From positions 6,696,001 through 6,760,000 of the forward strand of contig OZ017766.1 in assembly GCA_963969345.1 (NCBI GenBank): a stretch of DNA of 64,000 bases, given 5' to 3'. A program made the position numbers and the translations under genes. Of this stretch, positions 47,570 through 59,300 are shown in pieces; position 1 is the stretch's first letter; the number at the start of each line of letters is the position of its first letter. Under the pieces are notes generated by a model that worked only from the letters and a program-made list of their open reading frames with translations, was not told the origin of the DNA and ran no database searches. This stretch comes from Turbatrix aceti (taxonomy: Eukaryota; Nematoda; Chromadorea; Rhabditida; Panagrolaimidae).

Positions 47570-48692
47570 ATGTCGTTGCTGCCTTCCACAATCAAAGCAA
47601 TAAATGCTGCTCTTGCAAAAATAAATAGTGAGTGATTTTTCACGTTTCTAACGATATTAAAAAAATGCTCACTTTTTCAGAACGAATGTCGAAGGTCGCA
47701 GTGGATTCCGATGCTTATGCCACGTTCGCTGACCAAATGCATGAATTAGTACAACGTCGAAAACTACTGTCAACGTACACCGCGGAAATGGCCGGACGCA
47801 TCGAAGGCGTCAACGTCGAAATAGATGAGAAAATCGATACCTTGGAAGGTGAACGGAAGGAGCGCATTGCCAACATAATCCACGAATACGAAGAAAAGAC
47901 CGCTCAGCTACCTGCGATCGCTGACGTCGAAGTGGTCGTGGAAGAGGAAGTTGAGCCAGAAGCACCCCTCCCGCCGGCTGAAATTCTTAGCAGCACTGTT
48001 CAAACTGTCAAAAAGTACGCCGAAAAGTATTTTGACGAATATAAACATATTCCTGATCAGCACAATTTCTTTCACGCAGCTGCGAGTTCTTGTTGGGGAA
48101 AATACGTTTTGACACCATCTGATGCTGATATTGATTCATGGAAAAATGATTTATTGTCCGAAGCAAAGTTGCCAACAACCACGCAGTATCCATTGGCGCT
48201 TACCGATGTCGACCGGGTTATTCATTCTTTTATGAATATGGTCTTTTTGTAATTCTGGACACATCGCTTCGCGTCATTTTAACCAATCTTCCTGAGGTTA
48301 TACCATCATATTACAACCGCTATTTGTTAATTTACGATTCGGTATCCCAACGATTTTTTCCTGTTTCTCTTCGTTCTAAAAATGACGTAAGTTTTACACT
48401 TCTGCTTTTTTCCCTGTACTTGTTACTTTAGAACTTGGTTTGCTACAAATGCTTTGGGTTTGAACCAGACCTCTGCAATTGCCAGCAACGACACTGCCCC
48501 ATCTGCCTGCGCGAAGGCGAACCTTCTTTGTGTCTCAAGCCATCTCCGGAATCCAAACCATTCATTTGCTCCAAGTGCAACGCTTTTTGTCAGACGACTG
48601 ACTGCTTCGAAGCCCATCGCCGAATCTGTCCTCTGCCGGTTCAGAAAATGCACGACGACGTTCTCGAGTTAATCAAAAGTATCATTCAATAA
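47570..48692 (+). pseudogene. Gene X copy 3, frame lost before the Cys-rich exon
   Basis: The coiled-coil region is open (no frameshift up to 'DVDRVIHSF'), but the variable stretch at about 48230-48252 is one base short relative to copy 1. The frame therefore ends '..MNMVFL*' and the Cys-rich C-terminus is out of frame. It could still make a truncated protein of about 220 residues without the Cys cluster. Confidence 0.65.
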
Positions 48693-49828
48693 TAGGAAAA
48701 ATTTCCTTCGTGTACTTTGTTTTTGCGATTGCGTCAAATTGCAAGTTCATGCCAATTTTCACATATTCATTTTTTTTGTGTACTCTGCTATTGTATTTAT
48801 TTTTTTCCAACCAGAAATCAAAGTTGGTTTTTTTGGGAATCTTCTGCTGACGAATAAAAAACATTTATTTTACTAACTTCGGAGTCGGAAAGTTGTGAAG
48901 TCCTGAGGCATGTTTCTCTACTGCCCCCGGAGAGCTGCGTGGGCGAGGGAGGGGGATAGTTCGTGGTTAGAGCAGAGTTGAGCGACGGAAGTAAAATGTA
49001 AAAAACGGTAAAGAACACGGAAACGATAAATACCGTTGTTACCAGGGATGGGCGAACGTTCGTGTTCGTTCGCAAACAAGCTCAAATTTTTGCGTTCGTG
49101 TTTGTTCGCAAACCGATTTGCTTTGTTCGAGTTCGTTCGCGAACAAAGATAAATTTTCCAAAAAGATAAAACGAACAAAAATTTAGGTAAAATCAGTTTA
49201 ATGGTGCCAAAATTGATGTTATTTTTCCAAAAATGGCAAATAGTGTCAATTGTCTTTGGCACTAAAAAGTGTATGAAAACTGTCGCCAAAAACGTGAAAA
49301 CGCATAGTACCGAAGTTTACGTTTTTATGCCCAGTTGTGGACAAAATTTTGTATAAAAAATGCTCAAAATCTGTTCGTTGTTCGTTCACGAACACTGACA
49401 AAAATGTTCGCGTTCGTTCGGTTTTTCGAACAAAGTTAACAAAATGTTCGTGTTCGTTCGAGAACAAAAAAACGGCCGTCCCAGTTCCTGAAAAACCAAA
49501 ATCCCCCCAAAAACACATTGAAAATGGTCTTCATTCGAGCATGGAAATAAACAAAGTACAACCCAATGCAGAAGACACTTGAAATTTTGCCTGATATGCA
49601 AAGTTCGATCAAGAAAAAATACAACAGAAATTCAGATCATAAAACAAGCAAGACAGGAAGGAAGTCAATTAGAAAACAAAAACAACAGTCATCAAAAATG
49701 AATAACCAAGTCAGTTATAATAAGTTATCGAAAAACAAAGAAAGAAAACACATTTCTGGAAATCAAAAAAACAAGAGCATTCAAAATTGTCGCCAAACAA
49801 ATTGGCACACCCGAAAGTGATTCAAAAT

Positions 49829-52800
49829 CTAGGCAGTGAAACGGATAACCTCCAGACGACTGCCCTTGAAGGAGAGCATGTTGTTGACCTTGTGGACGTC
49901 CAGCGTCTTGTTTTCCTTGCGAGGCAGATGGACGGAGAAGTAGTTCTTGAACGCCGTCAGAATGTACGATCCACGCTTGACGAGTTCGCTGGCCTGGTAG
50001 ACGGGCTCGGGGAGGCCGGTGGCGCCGTTCGTCAGCTGATGGGAATACGAGAGGGAGTGCAGGAACTTCTCAAGCGCCGGCACGGTAATTCCGCTGTCGT
50101 TGTGAACGACCGTAGCCTTTACAGGCTTGGCGGTGCCAATGAGGGCGCGTTGGGGGATGATGAAGAACTCGTTGTCCTTGCGAACGATGGACTTGTCAAC
50201 GACCGTTCCTGAAGCGAAAATCCGGGATAACAAAAAATAATAATTTAAAATTATAAAAAAAATTAACAATCAAGTTTTTTTGGATAAATTTAGATTTAAA
50301 AAAATTGTTAGCCAAAAAAAATGGTTTTTGCGACATTTTTTTCGAACAAACTTTTTTTACATATTTTTCAAACATTTCCTCTTTTTTAATAAATATTTTT
50401 TTAATTTTTTCGGAAAAAATGAGTACAAAATTTTTTTTAACAAACAATTTTTTTTTCTAAAAAAGTTTTTTTTAACAAACAATTTTTTTTCAAGTTTTTC
50501 CAAAAATTTTTTATATAAGACGAGGACAATAAAAATTTTTTTTGTCATGCTATTTTTTTGCCTTTTTTTTAGAATTCACTTCTTGAAGAAGTAAACTGAC
50601 TGTAAAAACCAAATTTCTTCAAATAGGAAATAAAACACCCCATGTTTTTTCATTTTTCATCATTTTTACAAAATGACGTCTCAACAGTTGTCTTGGACGC
50701 AAAAAGATGCACAATCGCAGTTTTTGATATCAGTCGATTTTGCAGATGTAAACTTAGTGATTTTGCAATAAAATAGAACAACGTTTTTGAATTGGAAGTA
50801 AGTGTAGTGATTTTTATGAATGTGCTGCCATGCTGAGTATCTCTTGCTTTTTTTACAATTTATTTCTATATAAGTATCGGTCAAACGTATTTTTCACAAA
50901 AACAAAACAAAGATGTGCACGCTATCCACTACGAAGTGAGTAGCTTCTGCGCGCAAAAGAGAGGGAGACGCTATCCACTACGAAGTGAGTAGCTTCTGCG
51001 CGCAAAAGAAAGGGAGACGCTATCCACTACGAAGTGGGTAGCTTCTGCGCGCAAAAGAGAGGGAGACGCTATCCACTACGAAGTGGGTAGCTTCTGCGCG
51101 CAAAAGAGAGGGAGACGCTATCCACTACGAAGTGGGTAGCTTCTGCGCGCAAAAGAGAGGGAGACGCTATCCACTACGAAGTGGGTAGCTTCTGCGCGCA
51201 AAAGAGAGGGAGACGCTATCCACTACGAAGTGGGTAGCTTCTGCGCGCATAAAAGAGAGAAAAGAGAAAGCGCGCAGATGGGTGGTTCTTCGTTGATAGA
51301 TTCTGATGGATTCTGGTCGTCGCTGTGCCGCGATGAATTTTCCGGTGGCATTTCATAGACACTGCAAAAGCATCTTCGTAAAACCACAATTCAGAAATGG
51401 TGCGCTCAAAACAATTCTTACCGTGAGTGATAACGGGTCACCTGTGCAAGCATCGGCTCACAATGTGTCGTTTTCACCTTAAATAAGAAAACGCTACACG
51501 GACAAATGCGCCCCTATATCGTGCGTCATTTTCCCGCGCTTTTCAATACCTATTTGTCGCAAAAGCCCTTTTTGAAGGGGGCTTTGCTCGACAGGGCGTA
51601 TTGGATCAAGGATTCATGATAATAATTTTGGACTTTTTTATGTTACTGTGCTTGGATTTCTGTATGTTTTCGGCCTGCAGCCGGATTTTTTGGTCTTATG
51701 CGCGTTGTGTAGGAGCGCGGCGAAAAAGAGGTATTTTTTGACTTCAGGGGTCACTTAGTCAGCCATTTTTTGAGATTTTTTTTTGAAATTTTCCACGGAT
51801 GTTTGGAAAAGGGTCGGATACACGGCTATGTTTTTAGTTTTTGAAAATCGGATCTCGTTTTCGAGATATTAGTTTTTTGCCATTTTTGGGCATGGGTCCC
51901 AGAATTTTGAAAAACTAAAAACATAGCCGTGTATCCGACCCTATTCCAAACATCCATGGAAAATTTCAAAAAAAAATCTCAAAAAATGGCTGACTAAGTG
52001 ACCCCTTTAGTCAAAAAATACCTCTTTTTCGCCGCGCTCCTGCACAACGCGCATAAGAGCAAAAAATCCGGCTCCAGGCCGAAAACATACAGAAATCCAA
52101 GTACAGTAATACAAAAAAGTCCAAAATTATTATCATGAATCCTTGATCCAATACGCCCTGTAGAGCAAAGCCCCCTTCAAAGAGGGCTTTTGCGACAAAT
52201 AGGTATTGAAAAGCGCGGGAAAATGACGCACGATCTAGGGGCGCATTTGTCCGTGTAGCGTTTTCTTATTTAAGGTGAAAACGACACATTGTGCGGCTGG
52301 TATCACTGCTGGCACTGGCCGTGGAAATCATTGAGGCGATGAGAACAGAGAAAATGGCAACGGAAATCGATGCAAAAACGTTGACAATCGATTGAGGAAC
52401 GATCGCGTTCCGTTTTTTGAACGTCAGAACAACACGTTCAAACAGCGCGTGCGCACATTTTCTTTAACAGATCGCGAACGTTCCTCACTTTGCTAATTGT
52501 GAACAATGGATTGTCAACGTTTTTGCATCGATTTCCGTTGCCGTTTCTCTGTTCTCATCGCCTCAATGATTTTCACGGCCAGTGCCAGCAGTGATACCAG
52601 CCGATGCTTGCACAGGTGACCCGTTATCACTCACGGTAAGAATTGTGTTGAGCGCACCATTTCTGAATTGTGGTTTTACGAAGATGCTTTTGCAGTGTCT
52701 ATGAAATGCCACCGGAAAATTCATCGCGGCACAGCGACGACCAGAATCCATCAGAATCTATCAACGAAGAACCACCCATCTGCGCGCTTTCTCTTTTCTC

Positions 52801-55800
52801 TCTTTTATGCGCGCAGAAGCTACCCACTTCGTAGTGGATAGCGTCTCCCTTTCTTTTGCGCGCAGAAGCTACTCACTTCGTAGTGGATAGCGTCTCCCTT
52901 TCTTTTGCGCGCAGAAGCTACTCACTTCGTAGTGGATAGCGTCTCCCTCTCTTTTGCGCGCAGAAGCTACCCACTTCGTAGTGGATAGCGTCTCCCTCTC
53001 TTTTGCGCGCAGAAGCTACTCACTTCGTAGTGGATAGCGTCTCCCTCTCTTTTGGGTGCACATCTTTGTTTTGTTTTGATTTGTTTGCAATTTGTTGATA
53101 ATAAATACGAAAATCTTTATTCGCCAACATGTGCAACAAGAAATGACATAAATTATGAATAGTGCTTCTGTTCAACTCAAAGTAGAAGTAAACTACTCGA
53201 TTTTGACAAAAATGCAAAAAAATGGTTCTGAACGTGAATTTCAACTTGGCGTTTTCAGAGAATCCAATAAATCGTAATTTTAGCTTCTTTTGTTTTAGCT
53301 CAGACGCTTTCTACAATAAAAACGCAAAAACATGAAAATGATGATGTCACAAATTTGCTTTCAAAAAATGGGGAAAAATAAGCATGACAAAAAAAATTTT
53401 TATTGTCCTCGTCTTATATTTTAAAAAAAACTGAATAATGTTTTTTTCAAACAAAAAGTTTTACACACTTTTCGAACATTTACATTTTTCAGATAAAATT
53501 TAAAAAAAATTCGAAAAAAATGTAAAATTATTTTTCGAACAATTTTTTTAACAAACAAGTTTTTTTTGAAAAAAAATTGTTTTTTTTACATTTTCTAAAA
53601 AAAATTGTTTGTTTTACATTTTTTAAAAAAATTGATTTTTTTACATTTTCTAAAAAAATAGTTTTTTTACATTTTCTAAAAAAATTGTTTTTTTTTACAT
53701 TTTCCAAAAAAATTGAGTTATTTTTTCGAATATTTTTTTTCACAAAAAAAAATTCAAATTAAAAAAAACATACCGCTGATCGGGTTCTTGAACTGATCGC
53801 CAAAGATGCGAGAAGTGTGACGCTTGGTCACAACGACAGCGACAATCTTCGGCTTGTAGTTCTTGTCGACAAGCTGGCAGCCACGAAGGAGAGCGGGGAC
53901 TTCGTGATCGGCAAAATCCTTGTACGCATACGAGCTGATGCCATCGCGCAGGACAATGATCGTCTTCGGGCGAGCGTGAGCGGGGCGATTCTTTCCCAGC
54001 AGGAGAAGCATGTGCTTCATCTGTTCGGTCAGAATTTCGGCAGGGATCGTCTCGCTGAACGTCTCGCCGTCTTCTTCCTGGTAACGGTAGTTGCCGACAA
54101 AGAGATTCGGGTTGGCAGAGTAGTTGCCGACGAAACCAATGACAGCCGGCGTGTACGAACGAACGGGCTCATTCATGCCGGGGACCTTGAGGACTTCGTC
54201 GAGGCGTCCACGAGCGGCCTGGTAGGAGACGACAAAGGTTCCGGCTTCGAGGGCCAGGGGTTTGCTAAACAAAAAAAATTTTTTTAGAAAAAATTACAAA
54301 AAAACCGGGTTTTCTAATTTTGATTTTTTTTAACTCGTGCGGAACAAAAATCGCCAGCAAAATTAAAAAATTGCTAAATTTCGGGAAAAAATCCAAATGC
54401 AAAGTTTTTTGGTGATTTTTAGGCATAAATTGATTTTAAAAAAAATTCGAAAGCGAATGCAAATAACAAAAAAAAAATTTGAAAACCTTGTTTGTTTTTT
54501 TTTGTTTTTGGATTTTTCTAAAAAGAAAAAAACACGAAAAAAAACTTTTTTTTAGTGTTCTTTCAATATTTTTTTTCTGATTTTAGGAAATTTCGTGCGC
54601 TCGTTTTTCCGATTTTGGAAAAAAAATTTTGCGCGCTTCTTTTTCGTTTTTGGATTTTTCTGAACCGAAAAAAAACACGAAAAAAAATTTTTTTCAGCGT
54701 TTTTTTCAATATATTTTTTTCTATTTAAAAAAATTTCGTGCGCTCATTTCTCCAATTTTAGAAAGATTTTTTGTGGGCTTCTTTTTTTACGCTTTAGCGA
54801 TGTTTTTTGTTTTTTTACGCTTTTGCGGTCAACAAACCGAAAAAAAAAACTTACGCTTCGCCTTCAAATTGGGGAACAAAGTTGAGTCCTCCGTTTTTGA
54901 GGTTCATCTTGTTGAGAATGTTGTCCGCGGTATTGGCACTGCGGCCATCGGCGACCTTGCGGACCGTGAAGGCATCGAGTTGCTGAACGACAATCTTGTA
55001 CTTCGGTTCGATGAGTTTGACGAGTCCATGGCTGTTGGAGTGGGAGCGCTTATTTTCAATGTACAAAATGTACGAGATATTCTTGAGCGTTCCAATCTTG
55101 ACAAAAGCCCCGGTAGCAAAGTTTCGGGGATCAATTTCCTGAACCATGGTGGGATTGGGCAGTGTGAAACCGCGGAGTTTGCCACGATCTGCGAGATTGC
55201 GGAGGAACCCAGTGATTTGTTCGGGGGTCGTTTCACGGGTGTGAAGAAGGACCCAGGAGCCCATGCGAGCGGGTTGAGCAAAGTTTCCTCGGGGACTGAA
55301 GGTCGCGTTGTCCGCAGCACGGGAGACGTTGCGTCCGACGCTGACATTCGGGCGGTAGATATCAGCTGCGACATCGACCTTCGCAAAGTTGGTATTAACC
55401 GTGACGCCGAAAGCCTTGAGAATGGGATTCGTTGGCGTCAGATTGAGAGAACGCAGAATCTTGACAATTTCCTGGTGACGAACTTCGGGCTTGACGACAT
55501 TGCGCGCATGAAGGTCGGGAAGAGCGGTGTGGGAGTCGAGCATTTCGAGACGCTCGTTGCGAACTTTTTGATACGGACGAACCATGAGCACCTCCGGCGG
55601 GAAGAGGCCGGCATTGTTGGGATGAACGTTGATGAGTTTGGAATTGTTGTTGACCGCAATGTTGTAGACATCTCTGTAGTACTTCGCAACCGTGCACTTC
55701 TGAGTCGTGCCATCGGGTTTGCCGAGATCAAAGGTACACGTACCAGCCGTCGTACCGGAATTGGTTTTGTCAAATTTCAGTACGCGGTGGGGATGGTACG

Positions 55801-56930
55801 TTGGCGCAACGAGGACACGTCCGATAAACTTGTCAGCATTTCTGCCGACACGACGCTGGATCTCCAGAATGGACAGGTTCGAATAGAACGCCGAGCAGCG
55901 GACTAAAAAAAAGAAAAAACCGGTAAAAACAGGCAAAACGAATGAAAAAAAACAATTCAAAGGTAAAAACGCAAAAACGATAGCAAAAAGTTACTTACAG
56001 TCGATTTCCACAGCAATGTGGGTCTCCTTGCCAACGGCGATCTGGGGAAACGACTTGGTGTAGCCAATGCGGTACTCGTAGCCGTGCTCGGTTTTCTCGA
56101 CATTTTTGTTGCTGTAGAGAAAACCTTTGCCCTGGACGAAGAACTCGTCACTGAAAAAAATGATCGTTCAGAATCGAACTCGAAAATTTCCAAAATCCGA
56201 TTCGAAAAACCGAAAATTTAGGTACACATCTCAAAAATTGGTTTTTTTTGCCCAAAAAAATCCAAAATTTGAATATATCGCCTCTTTGAACGATTTTTTC
56301 GACAAAAATACAACTTTATTTTGCGAGTTGAAAACCAAAACTTTCGGAAAACCTCCTGAAAACCCGAATTCTACGGTACTTGACCCGAAACCCGAAAATA
56401 TGGGTAACACGACCCTAGAATTGGAAATTTCGGGTTTTTAATCAAAAAATACGTTTTTTTGCGCCCAAAAATTTTTTTTAGGCCTAAATTTGTGAATGCA
56501 GTTTTTTTGAAACATTTTTTTCTTTTTTTCATGGCTTTTAGGCCAAAAAATCGGCATTTTGCGAAAATTTTGCCAGCACTGTTCAAAACCCCAAACGAAC
56601 CGATCAAGACCGTCCTGGTCGATGAGAAGCGCCAAAAACTGACGAATCAGCGAGAGCGAAGCCTCGTCGATGTTGGTGAAGTCCCGGACGAGCTTGATCT
56701 CATATCGCTCAGCGGGTGCGAGGACAACCTCGACCGGGCGACGGATAGCATTCACGAGAACCCCGGTGAATTTTTCAACCTCAACCTGCTGGCTGAGAGT
56801 TCCGATGCGCTTGTTGACAAACGCAATGGCGCATCCATCGTAGACGTAGGCCGCTTCCGCGAACTTCTCCGAGCGCTGGGCAACAAGGCGAAGCAGAGCG
56901 CGGCAGTACGTCTTGTCCTGGGCGTTTGAG
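49829..56930 (-). CDS. Argonaute copy C, WAGO-like, 5'-truncated, with a 2.9 kb insertion in its last intron
   Basis: Argonautes bind small RNAs and silence target transcripts. Exons 56930-56601, 56150-55999, 55902-54855, 54264-53774 and 50208-49829 join in phase to 799 residues: N domain ('FAEAAYVYDGCAIAF'), linker ('DEFFVQGKGFLYSN'), PAZ ('CTVAKYYRDVYNIAV', 'LFPPEVLMV'), L2 ('VKPEVRHQEIVKILRSLNL'), MID, and PIWI ('GGLNFVPQF', 'IIVLRDGISSYAY', 'TKRHTSRIF', 'YQASELVKRG'). Of the slicer tetrad only the Asp in RDG is clear. The position of the first Asp seems to be Tyr and that of the final His is Ser, so it is probably not a slicer. The 'KRG' end matches worm WAGO/CSR-1 types. The first exon here starts at an acceptor without ATG; upstream exon(s) were lost at the join near 56988. 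Confidence 0.88.
50919..51257. repeat. 49-base tandem repeat, seven copies (left array)
   Basis: Units start at 50919, 50968, 51017, 51066, 51115, 51164 and 51213. Each holds a perfect-looking hairpin: GCTATCCACT, loop ACGA, AGTGGGTAGC (with G/A variation in the right arm), then TTCTGCGCGCAAAAGAGAGGG. The repeats show no variable spacers, so this is not a CRISPR array. Confidence 0.92.
51459..52293. mobile_element. Inner 835-base palindromic MITE with 5-base target duplication
   Basis: Begins CACAATGTGTCGTTTTCACC and ends in the exact inverse, flanked on both sides by CGGCT (51454-51458 and 52294-52298). Arms of about 375 bases pair around a short centre near 51840-51915. Removing it and one CGGCT restores the symmetry of the outer palindrome, so it inserted later. 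Confidence 0.88.
52299..52610. repeat. Core of the outer palindrome
   Basis: The text GGTATCACTGCTGGCACTGG (52299 on) reappears inverted at about 52580-52605, and AATCGATGCAAAAACGTTGAC appears in both orientations around a centre near 52440. Together with the sequence on either side of the inner MITE this completes a foldback of roughly 1.3 kb plus the repeat arrays. Confidence 0.8.
52808..53052. repeat. 49-base tandem repeat, five copies (right array, inverted)
   Basis: Inverse-complement units of the left array, starting at about 52808, 52857, 52906, 52955 and 53004. Seven units on the left against five on the right shows that the arrays changed length independently after the palindrome formed. 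Confidence 0.92.
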
Positions 56931-56987
56931 CTGAACAAAGAGCGTAAATGCGTGCAAAAAAAGAGAGAAAAAAACTAACTTTTCCTT

Positions 56988-57485
56988 GTTTTACGGTAAA
57001 AACGATGAAAAGTTTTTACTGGAAAATATAAACAGCTGTCCGAGGCGTGATTTGGCAGAGTTACGATAGTCAAAAATCGCTTTTTTGCCGTTTTTTGACG
57101 ATTTTTGGAACGTTGTAGCTAAAAAAATACGGCATTTCCAAAGCCAGGGTAAAAATTGATCGACGTGATTTTTGAAAGAGAATCTGAGAAAAATATAAAA
57201 ATTTGGGGTTATCACCTTGAAAAATGCCAAAAAATGCATTTAAAAAAGTACCATACTTTGTTTCGGCATTTTTCAAGGAGATAACCCTATGTTTTTATAT
57301 TTTTCTCAGATTCTCCATCAAAAATCACGTCGATCAATTTGTATCCTGGCTTTGGAAATGCCGTAATTTTTTAGCTGCGATGTTCCAAAAATCGTCAAAA
57401 TTGGCGAAAACGCGATTTCAGGCGATCGTAACTCTTCCAAAAAAATTCCTTAGGCAGCTGCATTTTACAGTAAAAAATTTTTATA
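56988..57485. repeat. FCHO intron 4 foldback repeat, duplicate
   Basis: Matches 33590-34085 and is the start of array unit 4's FCHO part, joined to the intron upstream of Argonaute copy C exon 1. The shared text begins TTTTACGGTAAAAACGATG. Confidence 0.85.
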
Positions 57486-57559
57486 ATAAAAGCATTTTTT
57501 GCCAAAATTTAATTTTGCGTGTTTTTTTTTCGTTTTTTCATCTGTCGCGCGTTTTTCAG

Positions 57560-58130
57560 GTGGTCAAATACGAAGTAGACCCCCTAGGCCTGCCCCCGCT
57601 AAAGCTCAACGCCTACTGGAAGACTAGCGATACGGAAACCGGCATCCGGGTGGACTATGCGCTGACAGGAACGGCTGGAGGCGATGCGACGACGAACAAC
57701 GCCCAGCGACCCCTCATCAACGTGACTTTCACGACGCAGGTCAACGGAGCGGTCGAACTCATCAACGCCGATCCACTCGCTGTTTTTGATCCCGGAGCGA
57801 AGCAACTCACCTGGACGGTCACCGAACTCTCGCCACACGGCAGCGGCATCGGATCTCTCAAGGCGAGACTCAGAATCGAAGACGGCGGTCCTCCATCGAC
57901 GCCGTCCAGCACGACTGTGCATTTTCAGGTTGGTTTTTTTTTTGGGGATGATCATCTCGAGAGGGCGCTTTGGATTTTTTGAAAAAAAATGCACGTTTCA
58001 GTCCAACGATTGCACCCTCTCCGGTGTCCATGCCGGAATCGACAGCACGGATTCCAGCTACACGCTCAGCATGAATCGAAGAAAAGTCGTCGCGGGAAAA
58101 TACTTTTGTGAGCCAGAAATACGAAATTAA
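57560..58130 (+). pseudogene. FCHO exons 5-6, duplicate 3
   Basis: Exons 57560-57928 and 58002-58130 with intact splice sites and stop codon. Differences from the parent gene are few and appear silent. There is more upstream FCHO intron here than in the other duplicates but still no exon 4. Confidence 0.9.
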
Positions 58131-59300
58131 TCGTGGTCTATTATTTGTTTTATTTTTATTATATACATTTTCACGAGTTTATTTGTTGTTTACCGGACAT
58201 TTACAAAACGCAAGGTGAATATAAAATTTATCTAACAGGTTACCGTAACAAATGGGGGGTCAAAAATCTCAGAAAACTGAAAATTGGTTGAAATTGGGCA
58301 CGGATGCTTCAGAAAGTTCGATTTTAGGCCAAAATTTGGTATCAATGAAAAAAAACGAGCAAAAATCCCAAATTTGTCATCGTGAATCAAAAAAAGACAT
58401 ACGAATTTGTGCGTCGGGAAAACACGGTATTGTATTTTTCTTTTTACGATCGCGATCGCTTCAAGAACCAAACTTTATCGTAAACAGAGTTGTTGAATTC
58501 GACAATTTTCCGTGCTCGCTCTGCTCGCGCTCTTTGAGCAATTCAATTTTCCGTGCTCGCTCTGCTCATGCTCTTTGAGTTCCTAAAATTTTCGCGCTCA
58601 CTCCGCTCGCGCTCTTTTATTCTCAGATCCTCTGCTCTTGCTCTGCTCACGCTCGTGAGCTGAGCAGGAGCGAGCAGTGAGCAGGAGCAATTTGGTGAGC
58701 ATCGAACAACTCTGCTTATAAACGGAATATCGAAATTCGAAGGAAAATCACAATGCGTATGCATACGCGTGTGTGATACCTTTGATCACAATGTACAAAC
58801 CAGAACTTTATTTTCTGAATCGTAAATGCCATATATTTTCCCGCGAGTTTACATAAATTATATTTCTGGTAAAATGTAGTAATTTACATTAAAAACGACG
58901 ACATCAGTGTCTCTCAATGTTAAAAAAGCAATGTTAAAAAAATTTATAATTTATTTATCTTAAAAATATTTACGGTAAAATAAACACAAAAAAACTTTCG
59001 GCTACGTCATTGATGTATGTTAATTTTACAACTGTTGTTCATTGGAAATTGCCAATTAATTATAGCTCTACACAATGCCTAAATTAAATAAATGCGTTTT
59101 TTTGCGATTTTTGCAAACAGTTGTCAAAATTATACTTTTTTAATTCAAAGTTAGAAGCAGGCAGAATCAGAGGCGGCGCCACACCGCAATGTCGGTAGCA
59201 CCGCCCTTCTTTCGCCGTGATAGCATAAATGGAAGAGTTTTCCGCTATTTCTGTCAGTGATACCTGCTTTTCACCTCTGAGTCGTCGTCGTCCTCTTATC

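Larger units (their letters stand above)
50516..53416. mobile_element. Composite foldback insertion in Argonaute copy C last intron, TA target duplication
   Basis: Terminal inverted repeats of about 38 bases: TAAGACGAGGACAATAAAAA.. at 50516-50553 and its inverse at 53379-53416, flanked by TA on both sides. In the same intron of copies A, B and D the sequence runs through without it, so the empty site is known. Inside are unpaired flanks, two oppositely oriented arrays of a 49-base repeat, a palindrome, and a second element nested in it. No transposase frame. Confidence 0.85.

Noticed and set aside
50919..51257. Regular repeat array that could suggest CRISPR
   Set aside because: Head-to-tail 49-base units without variable spacers, in an intron of a eukaryotic gene.
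53528..53743. 71-codon frame with repeated 'KKNNFFRKCK'
   Set aside because: Translation of TTTTTTACATTTTCTAAAAAAATTG tandem text in the Argonaute intron; low complexity.
54629..55906. 425-codon open frame on the plus strand
   Set aside because: It is the antisense of the Argonaute PAZ/L2/MID exon, whose minus-strand protein has clear family motifs and correct splice sites. The opposite frame is open by codon composition only.
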